A stretch of DNA of 45,352 nt, taken from positions 1 through 45,352 of the forward strand of contig JAETQY010000018.1 of the NCBI GenBank assembly GCA_021770445.1, in the 5' to 3' direction. Shown here piece by piece: positions 14,885-23,899 of this stretch. This stretch comes from Bacillota bacterium (GTDB lineage: Bacteria > Bacillota > Clostridia > Oscillospirales > Oscillospiraceae). How positions within the stretch are numbered: the first letter of the stretch is position 1; every line of letters starts with the position of its first letter. A program made the position numbers and the translations under genes. The notes under the pieces were generated by a model, which was given only the letters and a program-made list of their open reading frames with translations, did not search any database and was not told where the DNA came from.

Positions 14885-16801
14885 ATGAACATCAAAGAAA
14901 TCGCCAAACTCGCCGGCGTCTCCGTCTCCACTGTGTCCAAGGTGATGAACAATAAGGCGGAGAATATTACACCGGAGACACAGACGCGTATTCTCAAAAT
15001 TGCCAAGGAATACCACTATATCCCCTACTCGTCCATCCGCAGCACAGCACCAGTCCGCACTTACATTCTGGGTGTTCTGCTACGCGACTTTACCGAGACC
15101 GGTAAGTTCATTCAGGGTGTTCTCCAGGCCGCCGCACAGGATGGATACAGTATTTTGCTCTACGACTGTGCCGGTTCCTCTGACACAGAGCTCAAGTATG
15201 TATCTGCGCTGTGTCGATATAATGTGGATGGGGTCATTTGGAATCCAGTCAATGAAAGCAGCATCGAGTACAAGCGTCATTTTGACAAGGCCGGGATTGC
15301 CGTTTCTTTGATTAACGCCCCCATGGAGGGTGCATTCAACATTGATATGCGCCGTATCTCTTATCTCTGCACAGAGAGACTGATTGAGAACAAGCACCGT
15401 CAAATTTGCTGCCTGCTGGACCCAAATGTCTCTATTGCATCCGATGTGGTCCGTGGATTTAAGGACTGCCTATTTGAGCATCAGCTTATCTTTAACGAGT
15501 CTATGATCGTCCCCGTTCTCAAGGAAAAACCTCTGTCTGATCTTATCTCCTTCAAGTGCACCGGCTTTGTATGTTTCGGCTTAACGCTGGCCACCGACCT
15601 CCTGCACCTGCTGGAGAGTCTGCATTACGACATTCCCTATGATTATTCGATTATCGCTATGGAACAGGATATCCGGGACGCGCCCGGCACCTCCGAAATC
15701 GCTACATACACGATCCCATATGGCGATTTTGGTTATGCCGCCATCGGCTCACTGATTGATGTCATTGAGGCCCGCGATCATAAGCATGGGGGCACCCTGT
15801 TTCACGACTATGTCTTTGTTCCCGGCAACTCTGTTGATATAGCCCGCGATTTCCGCAGCAAGCATATTATCGTAGTCGGCGATATCAATATGGACAGCTA
15901 TTTTATTGTGGACGAGCTCAAACCCGCTGGTGAGATCACCCCCATCAAACACCTCTCCACCGCTGTGGGTGGAAGGGGCTGCAACATGGCCATCGGTTGT
16001 ACCAGGCTTGGCCACAAGGCAATTCTCCTGGGCAAGGTAGGCGGAGACACTGAGGCCAGTAAGATCCTGGAAACCTTAAACCACTGTGGGGTCAACACCG
16101 AGGGCATCCGGCGCGAGCCCTCCACTGACAGCGGCAAAGCATTCATCTTCTCTCCACATACTGGTGCAAATTCCTGTACGGTTCTAAGTGGTGCCAACAC
16201 GGCGGTCACACCCGAGTACTTGCGGCAGCAAAAGACCCTTTTTAAAAATGCCAGCTACTGTCTAATCTCCTCACAGCTTCCTCCGGAGACCGTGGTTGCC
16301 TGTGCCAAGTTGGCCCGGGAACACAACATCCAAACGGTACTCAAGCCGGCAGCACTCTCCAGCCTATCCGAAACACTGGCCGGGCTGATCGACTACCTGG
16401 TTCCTGATCAGGAGGAAGCCCATACCCTTGTCCCAGAAGCACATACCCTGGCTAACTGCGCCGCCACACTCCTCCAAAAAGGAGTCGGCACTGTAATCAT
16501 TGCGGGAAAAGGGATGGGCTGTGACCTCTTCCGCGGCTCAGAACACCAGCATTTTGAGCCTGTTCGCAATTTTGCAATGATCGACCAAACCGGCAGTTCC
16601 GATGCCTTTATCTCCGCACTGGTATCGTTCCTCAACGAAAACTACGATCTGGAGCGAGCGGTCCAGCTGGCCCTCTACTCCTCTGCCTTCTGCTCTGCGC
16701 TGCAGGGCGTATATCCGGCGCTGGTTGATCGGGAAACGCTTCTCGCCTATGTAGAAAAATATGAGCCGGAACTACTGACACAGTCCACAAAGGGGGGATA
16801 A
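14885..16801 (+). CDS. LacI-type regulator fused to a PfkB sugar-kinase domain
   Basis: A 638-residue fusion. Residues 1-50 are a LacI helix-turn-helix (IKEIAKLAGVSVSTVSKVMNNK); about 58-310 form a periplasmic-binding-like effector domain; about 328-625 are a ribokinase/PfkB domain beginning VVGDINMDSYFIVDELKPAGE with GGRGCNMAIG. In active PfkB kinases the anion hole reads GAGD; here it is GSSD (570-573), so the catalytic aspartate D573 is kept but the glycine next to it is lost. The kinase domain may be weak or serve as a second ligand sensor. Position and orientation make it the likely regulator of the flanking catabolic and transport operons. Confidence 0.93.
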   Translation: MNIKEIAKLAGVSVSTVSKVMNNKAENITPETQTRILKIAKEYHYIPYSSIRSTAPVRTYILGVLLRDFTETGKFIQGVLQAAAQDGYSILLYDCAGSSDTELKYVSALCRYNVDGVIWNPVNESSIEYKRHFDKAGIAVSLINAPMEGAFNIDMRRISYLCTERLIENKHRQICCLLDPNVSIASDVVRGFKDCLFEHQLIFNESMIVPVLKEKPLSDLISFKCTGFVCFGLTLATDLLHLLESLHYDIPYDYSIIAMEQDIRDAPGTSEIATYTIPYGDFGYAAIGSLIDVIEARDHKHGGTLFHDYVFVPGNSVDIARDFRSKHIIVVGDINMDSYFIVDELKPAGEITPIKHLSTAVGGRGCNMAIGCTRLGHKAILLGKVGGDTEASKILETLNHCGVNTEGIRREPSTDSGKAFIFSPHTGANSCTVLSGANTAVTPEYLRQQKTLFKNASYCLISSQLPPETVVACAKLAREHNIQTVLKPAALSSLSETLAGLIDYLVPDQEEAHTLVPEAHTLANCAATLLQKGVGTVIIAGKGMGCDLFRGSEHQHFEPVRNFAMIDQTGSSDAFISALVSFLNENYDLERAVQLALYSSAFCSALQGVYPALVDRETLLAYVEKYEPELLTQSTKGG

Positions 16802-16820
16802 CTTCCCCCTTTTGTTTTTT
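16789..16820 (+). terminator. Terminator between convergent genes
   Basis: AAAGGGGG at 16789-16796 and CCCCCTTT at 16805-16812 with an 8-base loop, then TG and six T at 16815-16820. It ends the LacI-PfkB gene, whose stop codon lies inside the loop. Confidence 0.85.
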
Positions 16821-16832
16821 GCCCAAACGCTC

Positions 16833-17954
16833 TTAGATATCTCTTCGGAAGGGGACGTAATCGGTTGGGCAACCCAATACTCGGGGGCTGAACGCCCGAA
16901 TTGCCTCAGGCGTCTGGTAATACTCATGGGCCTCAGAGATGACAATACCAACCGGGATACCGTTTTTGAGATTTGAGTTGTTGAGGGGGAAGTTCTCGTT
17001 AAGATCAATCAATGAGATCAAATGAGGACTTGTACATACCACTGTGTCGCCCTTCCACAGAACATGGTTCTCATTCTTGAACCATATTCTGTAGCGCTCC
17101 CCGGCGCTTTTGCTCTCCCCTTCTATCTCGTAGGTTCCCCAGTAGTACCCGCCAGAGTCCAGGGGTTCAAAGTTTTTGATCACTCCACGTCCAACCACAA
17201 CCCCTTCCACCGCCTGGGCGGCGGCTTCCACAATATCGCCGTCGGTGCGCATGGCCCTGCCAATCCGTAGGGCTTTGGAAATTGTATCGGGCACCACATT
17301 ACGCTTTAGGTCCCGGCCTTTCATAATATATGCGGCCTCGCCCATCTCTCCAAAAGATGCCTGACTTAAGTACTTCCCGATCCGTTCCATTGCATGATCA
17401 TTAAAGGTCTCCAAGGTAAGATTGCGGTTGCCCCAAGAATCAAAGTAAGCGGCCGGCAGAGAGACAATATTGCGGATGGCATGCAGACCATTGGTCGCCT
17501 CCGGGATGGCCCTTCCGGCGGGGTCGCCATCCACCAGCTGCAACCCCAGCTTATAGGCCGCCGCCATACAGCAGCCGCCGTTGGAGCCTCCCGGTTCGGC
17601 AATATAGATCCCCTTCATCCTTTTCCCAGTAAAGTCCTCCAGCGTCTTGACTGCTCCCATCAGGATCTCTTCTAGGTAATACTTGCGCTGGTCAAATCCG
17701 ATCCGTTCGATCTCATGCAGGATCTCCTGGGTCTTGGGGGCAATGCTGCCCATAAAGAAGGGACAGCAATATAGCCCGTCATCATCAATCTCTTCCAGCG
17801 CCGTAACTTTCAACTCCAGCCCCTTGCGAAGGCAGTCCAGTAGTGACTGCCGCCCCGCCTCCACCGGGCCACCGCCCCCCGTCCCTAAAAACGCAAAGCC
17901 GGCGAGCATATCTTCAATGTCCTGCTCAGTTCTTAACACGATGCTTTCCTTCAC
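16833..17954 (-). CDS. DUF917 domain protein
   Basis: A 373-residue DUF917 protein. This family occurs with hydantoinase/oxoprolinase-type enzymes and includes S-methyl-thiohydantoin desulfurase-like domains. Features seen are the N-terminal GFAFLGTGGGGPVEAGR, CCPFFMGSIAPKTQE, IYIAEPGGSNGGCC, the VDGDPAGRAIPE motif and GVPVG-like GIPVGIVISEAHEYY near the end. GTG 17954 is the start, since AGGAGGAGAG precedes it; it overlaps the ABC gene stop as GTGA. No hydantoinase gene is present, so its substrate is open. It is the last gene of the transporter operon and is inferred to act on the imported compound. Confidence 0.88.
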   Translation of the reverse strand: MKESIVLRTEQDIEDMLAGFAFLGTGGGGPVEAGRQSLLDCLRKGLELKVTALEEIDDDGLYCCPFFMGSIAPKTQEILHEIERIGFDQRKYYLEEILMGAVKTLEDFTGKRMKGIYIAEPGGSNGGCCMAAAYKLGLQLVDGDPAGRAIPEATNGLHAIRNIVSLPAAYFDSWGNRNLTLETFNDHAMERIGKYLSQASFGEMGEAAYIMKGRDLKRNVVPDTISKALRIGRAMRTDGDIVEAAAQAVEGVVVGRGVIKNFEPLDSGGYYWGTYEIEGESKSAGERYRIWFKNENHVLWKGDTVVCTSPHLISLIDLNENFPLNNSNLKNGIPVGIVISEAHEYYQTPEAIRAFSPRVLGCPTDYVPFRRDI

Positions 17955-18955
17955 GACTCTCCTCCTAGTACAAAGCCCTTTCCTGCCTGGCAGAAATGGC
18001 ATCTGACTGTATGGCCCGCCTCAAACTCCACCATCTCCGGGTCCTTTTCCCGACAGATATCCCGGGCAAACGGGCATCGGGTATGAAAGCTGCACCCCGT
18101 GGGCACGTTGACTGGGCTCGGGATTTCCCCAGCAGAATGGATCTGGGTGGGTTTGAGCTGCTCCTCCTCCTCACTTACCACCGGAATAGACGACAGTAGC
18201 ATTTTGGTATAGGGGTGCTGTGGATTTTGAAAAAAGCTCTGGGTCGGCGCAATCTCCGCAATTCTACCCAAGTACATAATAGCTACCCGATCCGACATAT
18301 TCCGCATCAGGCTCAGGTCGTGGGTGATAAAGAGGTAGGAGAGGTCCATCTCCTTTTGCAGGCGCAGGAGGGTATTGATGATCTTGGCCTGCACGGATAC
18401 GTCCAAGGCGCTGGTGGGCTCGTCCAATACGATCAGCGACGGGGCGGTAGCCAACGCTCTGGCAATCGCCACCATCTGCCGTTCCCCACCGCCCAGAGTT
18501 GCGGGATATTTATACATATACTCATAGGGCAGTTCTACCAGATCCATCAGGGCCGCTACATATTTAACATAGTCCCGGGGCGCACATACCTTGTGAATCT
18601 TTAGAGGTAGCGACAAAATATCATATATGGTCCTCTGGGGATTGAGGGAAGTCCCCGGGTCCTGAAAGACAATCTGTATTTCCTTTTTCAGGGCCAGCGG
18701 CCTTTTGGATAGTGGCATGCTAATATCCTGCCCCCGGAAGGTGACCTCTCCTTCCGTCATTTCTTCCATTCCAATAACGTTGTAGGCGGTAGTGCTCTTT
18801 CCGGAGCCTGACTCACCTACCAGCCCCAGTGTCTCACCTTGGGCCAGTGTGAAGTTGATACCGTCGATCGCACGTACAAACTTGTCCTTACTCCCCTGAA
18901 CCGGGAAGTATTTCTTCATGCCCTTTACAACCAATATGTCATTTCTCTCGGCCAT
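17951..18955 (-). CDS. Oligopeptide-type ABC transporter ATP-binding protein (OppF/DppF-like)
   Basis: A 334-residue ATPase with Walker A GESGSGKST (about 48-56), the Q-loop in VFQDPGTSLNPQ, signature LGGGERQM (family form LSGGxxQR) and Walker B LIVLDEPTSALD. The C-terminal oligopeptide-transporter domain includes a CxFHxRCPFA segment. It energises uptake together with the OppD-like partner. ATG 18955 is preferred because GGAGGTG is well spaced from it; GTG 18961 lies too close. The signature sequence with three glycines departs from the usual LSGGQ. It is cotranscribed and overlaps the DUF917 gene. Confidence 0.92.
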   Translation of the reverse strand: MAERNDILVVKGMKKYFPVQGSKDKFVRAIDGINFTLAQGETLGLVGESGSGKSTTAYNVIGMEEMTEGEVTFRGQDISMPLSKRPLALKKEIQIVFQDPGTSLNPQRTIYDILSLPLKIHKVCAPRDYVKYVAALMDLVELPYEYMYKYPATLGGGERQMVAIARALATAPSLIVLDEPTSALDVSVQAKIINTLLRLQKEMDLSYLFITHDLSLMRNMSDRVAIMYLGRIAEIAPTQSFFQNPQHPYTKMLLSSIPVVSEEEEQLKPTQIHSAGEIPSPVNVPTGCSFHTRCPFARDICREKDPEMVEFEAGHTVRCHFCQAGKGFVLGGES

Positions 18956-18957
18956 AC

Positions 18958-19977
18958 TCACACCTCCTCGCCCATCACACCTGAAGCCTGATCCCGGTAG
19001 CGATAGCAGCTGACATAGTGCTCCGGCTCGATCTCATACAGCGGCGGCTGGGCCTGACGGCACTCCGGCACAGCATAGGGACAACGGGGCGCAAACCGGC
19101 AGCCCGGCGGCGGGTCCATGTAATTGGGTAGATGCCCTGGGATTCCCTCCGAAATACCTCCACCGGACAGCTTGGGAATACACTGCATCAGCCCCTGAGT
19201 ATAGGGGTGGCAGTATCTGCGGAACAGATCCCCTGACCGGGCCGTCTCTACCATATTTCCTGCATACATCACATAGATGCGGTCCGCCATCTGTCTGGCC
19301 ACCCCCAGCGAGTGGGTAATTAGGATCAGCGCGCTCTCCTTTTCCTGCACTCGCTGCTTAAGGGTCTTCAAAACCTGGTCCTGAATGGTCACATCCAAAT
19401 TTGTGGTGGGCTCGTCCGCGATAACCAGGTCCCGCGGCGTAGACAGAGACATGGCAATGCAAATTCTCTGCCGCATACCACCAGACAGCTGGAATGGATA
19501 GCTATTCATAATCCGTTCCGGGTCGGGCAAGTGCGTCTCCTTCAGGGCAGCAATAGTCCGCTCCTCCTGGACCTTCTTATCTCCCGCCCCCTCCACACCA
19601 GAGTACCGGATGACCTCCTTCATCTGACTGCCTACAGTAAATACGGGGTTCAGAGAGGCGATGGGGTCCTGGAAAATCACTGAAACGCCACTGGCCCGCA
19701 GAGCTTTGAGCTCCTTGTTCGGCATAGTCAGCACGTTTCTGCCATTAAAATAGATCTCTCCGCTGTCAATTCGGGCATTTTGGGCCAGTATCTGAGCAAT
19801 GGAGTAGACCGTTGTTGTCTTTCCGCAGCCGGTCTCTCCCACGATACTGATTCGCTCCCGCTTGCGCACATTTAGGTTGACGCCGTTCAGCACATGGGTA
19901 TAGCCCTTGAAGGTTCGAAACGAGACGTGCAGATTCCGAACATCCACCACAAAATCGTTTTTATTCTCCTGTGTCAC
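18958..19977 (-). CDS. Oligopeptide-type ABC transporter ATP-binding protein (OppD/DppD-like)
   Basis: A 339-residue ATPase with Walker A GETGCGKTT, the Q-loop FQDPIASLNP, signature LSGGMRQR, Walker B LVIADEPTTNLD and the C-terminal GCRFAPRCPYA cysteine motif of the Opp/Dpp family. GTG 19977 is the start, with GGAGG upstream. It pairs with the next ATPase to form the nucleotide-binding dimer at the cytoplasmic face of the two permeases. Confidence 0.93.
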   Translation of the reverse strand: MTQENKNDFVVDVRNLHVSFRTFKGYTHVLNGVNLNVRKRERISIVGETGCGKTTTVYSIAQILAQNARIDSGEIYFNGRNVLTMPNKELKALRASGVSVIFQDPIASLNPVFTVGSQMKEVIRYSGVEGAGDKKVQEERTIAALKETHLPDPERIMNSYPFQLSGGMRQRICIAMSLSTPRDLVIADEPTTNLDVTIQDQVLKTLKQRVQEKESALILITHSLGVARQMADRIYVMYAGNMVETARSGDLFRRYCHPYTQGLMQCIPKLSGGGISEGIPGHLPNYMDPPPGCRFAPRCPYAVPECRQAQPPLYEIEPEHYVSCYRYRDQASGVMGEEV

Positions 19978-19988
19978 ACTCTCGCCTC

Positions 19989-20903
19989 CTATTCCGTATC
20001 AGACAGCATGTCCTTGATGCCGTCGCCGGTGAGGTTGAAGCCCAGAACAATCAGCATAATGGCAAAGGCTGGGAACACCGACAGCCACCATTGATCCGGC
20101 AGGTAGCCCACACCATTGGACACCATGCCGCCCAGGGAAGGCGTGGGCGGCTGTTCGCCCATGCCTACATAGCTGAGCGTCGCGCCGGCCATGATCGCCC
20201 AGCCCATATCCAGAGTCATCTTGGTCAGGATTGGCCCCAAGGTATTTGGCAGGATCTCCCGGAAGAGGATATGCCCATTGCTGGCCCCCAGTACCTCCGC
20301 CGACCGGATATACACTTCGTTTCGGGTGGAGACAACAATGTTATTCACCAATCTTGTATAGTAGGGCCACCAGGAGACACACAGCGCTAGCATAGCGTTG
20401 GTTAGGCTCGGCTTCATGATGGAGGACACGCACATCACTAAAATAAGCGCCGGCAGCGCCAGGAAAACATCCGCCAGTCGCATAATCAGGTTTGAGACCC
20501 ATGTACCGTTCCAGTATCCGGATATCAGGCCCAGAATGCCTCCAATAGGTACCACGACCGCAATACAGCCTATCCCCATCTTCAGTGCACCCCGGAAGGC
20601 GTAAATAATACGGCTAAATATGTCGCGGCCCGTGGGGTCCGTGCCCATAATGTGGGCCATTGAGGGGGGCTGGTTGGCTGCTTTGAAATTGACCACTGCG
20701 CCCACGTCCTCCGGATAGGGCACAATGAATTTGTAAAAGATTGCCGCTAAGACGACCAGAATCACAATCGCCAGACCCACTACCGACACCTTGCTCAGGG
20801 AAAACTTGTACCATATCTTTTGCAGGTGCTCTATTCTATCCCGTTTGGGCAGGCGCGACTCGTCAATCTTTGTGATGTCAATCTTGCCTCTTGCTTCTGC
20901 CAT
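19989..20903 (-). CDS. ABC transporter permease (OppC/DppC-like)
   Basis: A 304-residue inner-membrane permease. An N-terminal helix (about 36-60) precedes an extracytoplasmic loop with HIMGTDPTGRDIFSRIIYA, the signature region of OppC proteins, then five helices and an EAA-type loop (SAEVLGASNGHILFREILPNTLGP) that contacts the ATPases. AAAGGGGGAAG precedes ATG 20903. It forms the channel with the OppB-like protein, whose gene ends 15 bases upstream. Confidence 0.93.
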   Translation of the reverse strand: MAEARGKIDITKIDESRLPKRDRIEHLQKIWYKFSLSKVSVVGLAIVILVVLAAIFYKFIVPYPEDVGAVVNFKAANQPPSMAHIMGTDPTGRDIFSRIIYAFRGALKMGIGCIAVVVPIGGILGLISGYWNGTWVSNLIMRLADVFLALPALILVMCVSSIMKPSLTNAMLALCVSWWPYYTRLVNNIVVSTRNEVYIRSAEVLGASNGHILFREILPNTLGPILTKMTLDMGWAIMAGATLSYVGMGEQPPTPSLGGMVSNGVGYLPDQWWLSVFPAFAIMLIVLGFNLTGDGIKDMLSDTE

Positions 20904-20918
20904 CCTTCTTCCCCCTTT

Positions 20919-21932
20919 CTACTGCTCTGCCAGACGCACCCTGGGGTCCAGCGCGCGGATAATTAAATCAGAGATCAAATTAAACAGGATAATGATGACA
21001 CCCTCAATCATAATCACCGCCGAGACTGCAAATACGTCCTTATTCATCATCGCTGACAGCCCGTAGCTGGATAGGCCGGGATAGCCGAAAATCTGTTCCA
21101 CCAGGTAGGCGCTGCCAAAGATGCCAGCAATATCCATTGCCATCGTGGTGATTGTGGAGTTCATCGACGGCTTGAGCAGATATTTGAACAGGATCTTCCG
21201 CTCTGGTATGCCGTAGGCGCGCTCCGCGTCCGCGTAGGGCTTTTTGATGTTATCGATCATGCTGGAGCGGGTGATCCTGGCTCCCTGGGACAGCCCAGCG
21301 AAGGACAACACGACTGAGGGCATCACAATATGCTGGAAGGCGTCCCAGGCACCCGCTGGGTCGCCGGAGAGCAGATAGTCTATGATGTACATCCCTGTAA
21401 CTGAAGGTGGAGGCGTCATACCCGTGCTAATCCTTCCCGACACCGGCAGCACCGGAATCAGGTAGGCAAACAACAGCATCACCAGCACCGCCCACAGGAA
21501 CGCTGGGGCCACAATGCCAAAATAGGAAAGCACACGGATCAGGCCATCCTGCCACTTGCTGGCATACTTCGTGGACACGACCCCCAGCACAATCCCAAAC
21601 ACCACTAGAATGATAGACGATAAAACGACCAGCTCCATCGTGGCGGGTAGATAGCTCTTAATGTCCTGCAATACGGGCCGCTTAGTTATAATGGAGTCAC
21701 CGAAGTCTCCCCGCAGCATATCCCGCAGCCAATAGATGTACTGTACAGGGTACGGATCTTTTAGATGCATCTCCTCCCGCAGGGCTTCTACTGCATACTC
21801 CGGTGCCCGAGCCCCCAGCGCGATACGTGCTGTATCGCCGGGCATGATCCGGACCAGAACAAAGATCAGGATGGACAGACCAAACAGCACCAGGACGTAA
21901 GACAGCAGGCGTTTGATGATCTTAACAGCCAT
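20919..21932 (-). CDS. ABC transporter permease (OppB/DppB-like)
   Basis: A 337-residue permease with the family N-terminus (LLSYVLVLFGLSILIFVLVRIMPGD), a large periplasmic-side region including LHLKDPYPVQYIYWL-like sequence, and the EAA loop region with AYGIPERKILFKYLLKPS. Six helices are predicted. It lies downstream of the substrate-binding protein gene across an 85-base gap that holds a strong hairpin. Confidence 0.93.
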   Translation of the reverse strand: MAVKIIKRLLSYVLVLFGLSILIFVLVRIMPGDTARIALGARAPEYAVEALREEMHLKDPYPVQYIYWLRDMLRGDFGDSIITKRPVLQDIKSYLPATMELVVLSSIILVVFGIVLGVVSTKYASKWQDGLIRVLSYFGIVAPAFLWAVLVMLLFAYLIPVLPVSGRISTGMTPPPSVTGMYIIDYLLSGDPAGAWDAFQHIVMPSVVLSFAGLSQGARITRSSMIDNIKKPYADAERAYGIPERKILFKYLLKPSMNSTITTMAMDIAGIFGSAYLVEQIFGYPGLSSYGLSAMMNKDVFAVSAVIMIEGVIIILFNLISDLIIRALDPRVRLAEQ

Positions 21933-21957
21933 ATTTCACCTCATTTTCTCTGCATAA

Positions 21958-21989
21958 GCTTTCTGCCAGATTTTCATCTGGCAGAAAGC
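21958..21989 (-). terminator. Hairpin between binding-protein and permease genes
   Basis: GCTTTCTGCCAGA at 21958-21970 and TCTGGCAGAAAGC at 21977-21989 form a perfect 13-base stem with a 6-base loop. No long T-run follows on the minus strand. In ABC operons such structures allow partial termination or protect the upstream message, giving more binding protein than permease. Confidence 0.7.
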
Positions 21990-22017
21990 CTCAAAGTCTG
22001 CTTGCTTCTCCCGGCCC

Positions 22018-23691
22018 CTATTTCAAGGTGTAATCCCTATAGTACATCATATAGTCTGCGCAATAGAGGGCGTCATATCCCGCCTCCACAGAAGGAATTC
22101 TCATATAGTCGGAGCGATATGCATAGCTAGAGGCCACGTCACAGGCCCAGATTGTTGGGCACATCTCCACCAACTCTTTGCAGATCTGGATATATGCAGC
22201 GTTTCTCTCGTCCTCATCGACTATATTCATCGCTCGTTCGATTTCTGCATCCAGCTCATCGTCCAGCAGCCACTCCATCTGCTCCCAGGTCCCGGAGGAG
22301 GAGGAATGATATCTCGGCTTCAGGAAGCTGCCGCCCTCCATATAGGACGGGGAATAGACAATAAAGGACGCATTGGGCGTCGTCTCCACGGTAGCGGCAT
22401 CCGTCATCATGTTGGCAAAGGGCTTAGCAGTGATCTCACACTTAACGCCAATGGCTGCCAAGCCTGCCTGCATCAGCAGAGCAAGCTGCTCCTGGGGCTG
22501 TCCGCCCTCGGAACAGTAGGTCAGCGATACCACCATGCTGCCGCTGGTCAGCTCCTGGTAGTAGGGGGACTGCTTCAGCTCGGCGACGGCCTTGTCCAGA
22601 TCAAAGGTGTAGGGGTTGTCCTCCTGCTTCAGTGCGCAGGCCGCCCCGGAAACAATGGGACCGGTGGGCTGTGTGCTGTCCGGATAGATACTGGTGCTGA
22701 CGGTATCATAATCCAGAGCATATGCCATCGCCTTGCGGAAGTGAATGTCGTCTGTAGGCGCGACCTTCGTATTGAGGGCAATATTCATGCTCAGGCCGGA
22801 TTTCGCCCGCACAAGGGCCATGCCGCTCACACCGGCAACGGAATCCAAAGTCTCCTTGGTCAGAGTGTTGGAGGTAATATCCAGCTCGTTCCTCGAAACC
22901 ATCGTTTTCACTGTCGTCGCGTCCACATTTCCCAGAGCGATCACGACTTTGGGGGCGTTGGGGTTTTCCGTCCAGCCTCTCCAGTAGTCCTCTACTCGCA
23001 CCATGGTCAGGGAGTCCTCCATACGCATCTCCCGCACCGTATAGGGCCCGGAACCGGCGTCGTTGGTGGTGAGCCAGGCCTTTCCGTAGTCGCCAAACTC
23101 TCCATAGGCACCGCTGGCGTCAATGTGCTCCATCACAACGGCCTCCTCCAGGATATAGAGGCGGATCAGAATGTTTGGCAGCGCACCGGAAGATTCGTTC
23201 AGCGTAAACTTAATCGTATGCTCATCCACGACCTCTGTGTTGGCTATATTGGAAAACAGGTAGGCATAGCCCTCTCCCATGGCCAATAGACGGTCCATAC
23301 TAAACTTTACATCCTGTGCAGTCACAGGGTTTCCGCTATGGAATTTTGCATTTTCCACCAGGTGGAATGTGTACTCTGTGGCCTCACTGTTGGCTTCCCA
23401 GCTCTCAGCGAGAAGGGGGGCAACCGTGCCGTCAGACAGCGGGAAGGTCAGCGTGTCATAGAGGTTGAGATGTGCAACCATGTCCGCCGCCTTGTTTCCC
23501 ACTCCTGGGTCAATATAGGCCGGCCAATCAATGGAAAAGATCAAGGAACCTTCCTCACGATTGGCCTGCGCTCCGCCGGGAGCAGGATCAGATGTGTCAT
23601 TTCCGGGCTTGTTTTCGCCGCCGCAGGCCGTCAGAGACAGGGCCATCGTGAGCGCCAAAAGCAGCGCAAGGATAGATTTCATCTTTTTCAT
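22018..23691 (-). CDS. Extracellular solute-binding lipoprotein, family 5 (OppA/DppA-like)
   Basis: A 557-residue lipoprotein. Its signal peptide ends in LSLTAC with the lipidated cysteine at 22, followed by a short G/N/D-rich linker. The SBP family 5 body shows LYDTLTFPLSDGTVAPLLAESWE, YTFHLVENAKFHSGNPVTAQDVKFS and a later RKAMAYALDYDTV segment. It captures the substrate outside the membrane and delivers it to the permeases. Family 5 proteins bind peptides, nickel complexes, glutathione or opines, so the ligand is not fixed. AGAGGAGGAC precedes ATG 23691. It is the first gene of the six-gene operon ending with DUF917. Confidence 0.94.
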   Translation of the reverse strand: MKKMKSILALLLALTMALSLTACGGENKPGNDTSDPAPGGAQANREEGSLIFSIDWPAYIDPGVGNKAADMVAHLNLYDTLTFPLSDGTVAPLLAESWEANSEATEYTFHLVENAKFHSGNPVTAQDVKFSMDRLLAMGEGYAYLFSNIANTEVVDEHTIKFTLNESSGALPNILIRLYILEEAVVMEHIDASGAYGEFGDYGKAWLTTNDAGSGPYTVREMRMEDSLTMVRVEDYWRGWTENPNAPKVVIALGNVDATTVKTMVSRNELDITSNTLTKETLDSVAGVSGMALVRAKSGLSMNIALNTKVAPTDDIHFRKAMAYALDYDTVSTSIYPDSTQPTGPIVSGAACALKQEDNPYTFDLDKAVAELKQSPYYQELTSGSMVVSLTYCSEGGQPQEQLALLMQAGLAAIGVKCEITAKPFANMMTDAATVETTPNASFIVYSPSYMEGGSFLKPRYHSSSSGTWEQMEWLLDDELDAEIERAMNIVDEDERNAAYIQICKELVEMCPTIWACDVASSYAYRSDYMRIPSVEAGYDALYCADYMMYYRDYTLK

Positions 23692-23717
23692 AGTGTCCTC
23701 CTCTTTAAGATTTTCTT

Positions 23718-23745
23718 GGGAAATAGTTTTCCGAAATCATTTCCC
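23718..23745 (-). promoter_or_regulatory. Inverted repeat at the transporter start site, candidate operator
   Basis: GGGAAAT at 23718-23724 and ATTTCCC at 23739-23745 flank 14 bases; within it lie two smaller overlapping palindromes (GGAAA-TAGT-TTTCC and GAAAT-C-ATTTC). It starts about where transcription should begin, a usual place for a repressor site. A similar but weaker AGTTTTCC element is at 14871-14878 in front of the LacI-PfkB gene. Confidence 0.45.
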
Positions 23746-23752
23746 TAAGGCC

Positions 23753-23780
23753 ATTATACACATTTCGCACCATAAGTCAA
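23753..23780 (-). promoter_or_regulatory. Promoter of the transporter operon
   Basis: On the minus strand TTGACT (23780-23775), a 16-base spacer and TATAAT (23758-23753). Confidence 0.75.
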
Positions 23781-23834
23781 GAAAAATTTCACACCGTCTT
23801 GTATTTTTTGCCCATTGACACAAATCGGCATGAC

Positions 23835-23873
23835 AAAGCCCGCAGGCCATATCGTTACCGGCCTGCGGGCCTT
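23835..23873 (-). terminator. Terminator of the second M20 gene
   Basis: GCCCGCAGGCC at 23838-23848 and GGCCTGCGGGC at 23860-23870 form a perfect 11-base stem between an A-run and a T-run. It lies 27 bases past the amidohydrolase stop and separates it from the transporter promoter. Confidence 0.8.
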
Positions 23874-23899
23874 TATGCTCACTTGCACAAGAATTTGCA

